From contig JAFTBT010000063.1 in NCBI GenBank assembly GCA_017455085.1, positions 1-7,097 on the forward strand: a DNA stretch of 7,097 nucleotides, given 5' to 3'. Each line of letters starts with the position of its first letter. Positions within the stretch are counted from its first letter, which is position 1. The notes under the pieces were generated by a model. It was not told the DNA's origin. It did not search any database and saw only the letters and a program-made list of their open reading frames with translations. The DNA is from Synergistaceae bacterium (GTDB taxonomy: Bacteria > Synergistota > Synergistia > Synergistales > Aminobacteriaceae). Made by a program: the position numbers and the translations under genes. Below, piece after piece: positions 6,461 through 7,097 of the stretch.

Positions 6461-6497
6461 TAAAAATTAACGGCAGGTGTCGTGTATTGCCTGCCGT
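6461..6497 (-). terminator. stem-loop between the binding-protein gene and dppB (leaky terminator or mRNA stabiliser)
   Basis: On the minus strand ACGGCAGG (6497-6490) pairs perfectly with CCTGCCGT (6477-6470) around a 12-base loop, followed by TAATTTTTA. The stem is 8 bp, and the tail is T-rich but broken by AA. It sits 29 bases past the binding-protein stop. In operons of this kind the binding protein is usually made in excess, and a partial terminator or 3'-end-protecting hairpin at this position commonly provides that. Which of the two applies here is not decidable from sequence. Confidence 0.6.
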
Positions 6498-6526
6498 CTG
6501 TAATCGTAATGTCTCAGGGGAAAATC

Positions 6527-7097
6527 TTACTCCTCAAAGTATACGTTCCTGAACGAGTGGACTTCGAACGGGTCAACCTCGAATCCCTTCACGACCTTGC
6601 GGACTCCGGCGATAGCTTCGTCGTTGTGCAGGTATACCATCGGGCACATGTCATTAATGTAGAGCTGCATATCCTTGTAGACTTTCGCGCGCTCCTCACC
6701 GTCAGGAAGTCCTCTGCCTTTCGCGAGCATCTCGTCAAGTTTCGCGTCAGAGACTCCGGTGTAGTTAGTGCCTGCGTTGGACTCTAACAGCCCGGCGACT
6801 GCGTAATCAGGATCAGGAACTGACAGACCCCAGCCCAGCAAGAACACATCATGCTGTTTCTGCTGTAACACGTTGAGGTACGCGCCCCATTCCTGCTGGA
6901 TGATCTCTGACTGTATGCCGACTTCCGCTAACTGCGCCTGAATGATCGTAGCCATGTCGATTCTTTCTTTGCGCTCGTTCGACCGGATTGTGAGCTTGAT
7001 TTTTGCGGGGTCTATGCCTGCCTCAGCAAATAACTTCTTGGCCGCGTCAACATCACGGACATGTGCAGGAAGTTCGTTGTTGATGGAGTACTTCGTG
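6527..7097 (-). CDS. peptide ABC transporter substrate-binding protein (SBP family 5), C-terminal part
   Basis: The minus-strand frame is open from the window edge (first full codon at 7096) to TAA at 6529-6527, giving 189 visible residues. The methionine at 6955 is internal, because the frame upstream of it also codes for family sequence. Recognisable pieces are DAAKKLFAEAGIDP (near residues 17-30), LAEVGIQSEIIQQEWGAYLN (about 54-73), HDVFLLGWGLSVPDPDYAV, NYTGVSDAKLDEML and CPMVYLHNDEAIAGVRKVVKGF, all typical of the C-terminal lobe of DppA/OppA/NikA-type binding proteins. The missing part would hold the signal peptide and the first lobe. It would deliver peptides to DppB/DppC outside the membrane. 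Specificity (dipeptide, oligopeptide or another solute) cannot be judged from this part. Confidence 0.92.
   Translation of the reverse strand, partial: TKYSINNELPAHVRDVDAAKKLFAEAGIDPAKIKLTIRSNERKERIDMATIIQAQLAEVGIQSEIIQQEWGAYLNVLQQKQHDVFLLGWGLSVPDPDYAVAGLLESNAGTNYTGVSDAKLDEMLAKGRGLPDGEERAKVYKDMQLYINDMCPMVYLHNDEAIAGVRKVVKGFEVDPFEVHSFRNVYFEE

Noticed and set aside
6527..6955. Stand-alone 142-residue protein starting at the methionine at 6955
   Set aside because: The same frame upstream of this methionine codes for typical binding-protein sequence up to the window edge, so the methionine is internal.
1..7097. CRISPR arrays, insertion sequences, tRNA or rRNA genes, phage or defence genes
   Set aside because: Gaps between genes are all under 120 bases and none shows regular repeats, terminal inverted repeats or RNA-gene structure.

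Overview
The window reads as an ordinary bacterial chromosome segment of moderate GC, dominated by a peptide-uptake operon on the minus strand. Strong AGGAGG-type ribosome binding sites, peptidase T and a GloA-type lactoylglutathione lyase fit an anaerobic, peptide-using bacterium such as Synergistota or a clostridial Bacillota. That placement rests on protein style only and is a low-confidence guess. There are no mobile elements, tRNA or rRNA genes, or CRISPR arrays.

Left end (1-1223): a minus-strand pair made of a nitroreductase-family flavoprotein (741-214) and, starting inside its stop codon, a GNAT acetyltransferase that runs off the window (214-1). Divergent from them, across a 110-bp gap, is a plus-strand glyoxalase I (852-1223). 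A hairpin with a U-tract at 1235-1267 separates this block from the large operon. It is oriented to stop minus-strand transcription arriving from pepT.

Main operon (7097 down to 1294, all minus strand), in transcription order: the C-terminal part of a family-5 substrate-binding protein (its 5' part lies outside the window), a stem-loop, permease DppB, permease DppC, a short chimeric ORF, ATPase DppD, ATPase DppF, and peptidase T. The first five proteins form a complete Dpp/Opp-type importer: a binding protein, two membrane subunits with EAA loops, and two ATPases. PepT is a cytosolic aminotripeptidase. The natural reading is one unit that imports small peptides and trims tripeptides on arrival. 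Substrate specificity cannot be set from this sequence.

The most unusual structure is the dppC-dppD junction (about 4447-4685). Three blocks occur twice in the same order, showing that the end of dppC plus the start of dppD was tandemly duplicated and then partly deleted. Both full genes survive. The remnant between them is an open 33-codon ORF (4596-4495) with its own strong ribosome binding site. Its start resembles DppD, its end resembles DppC, and it stops one base before the dppD start codon. A second point of interest is the non-canonical ABC signature (LDGGR) in DppF. I see no evidence of a wholly new system here; the remaining content belongs to known families.
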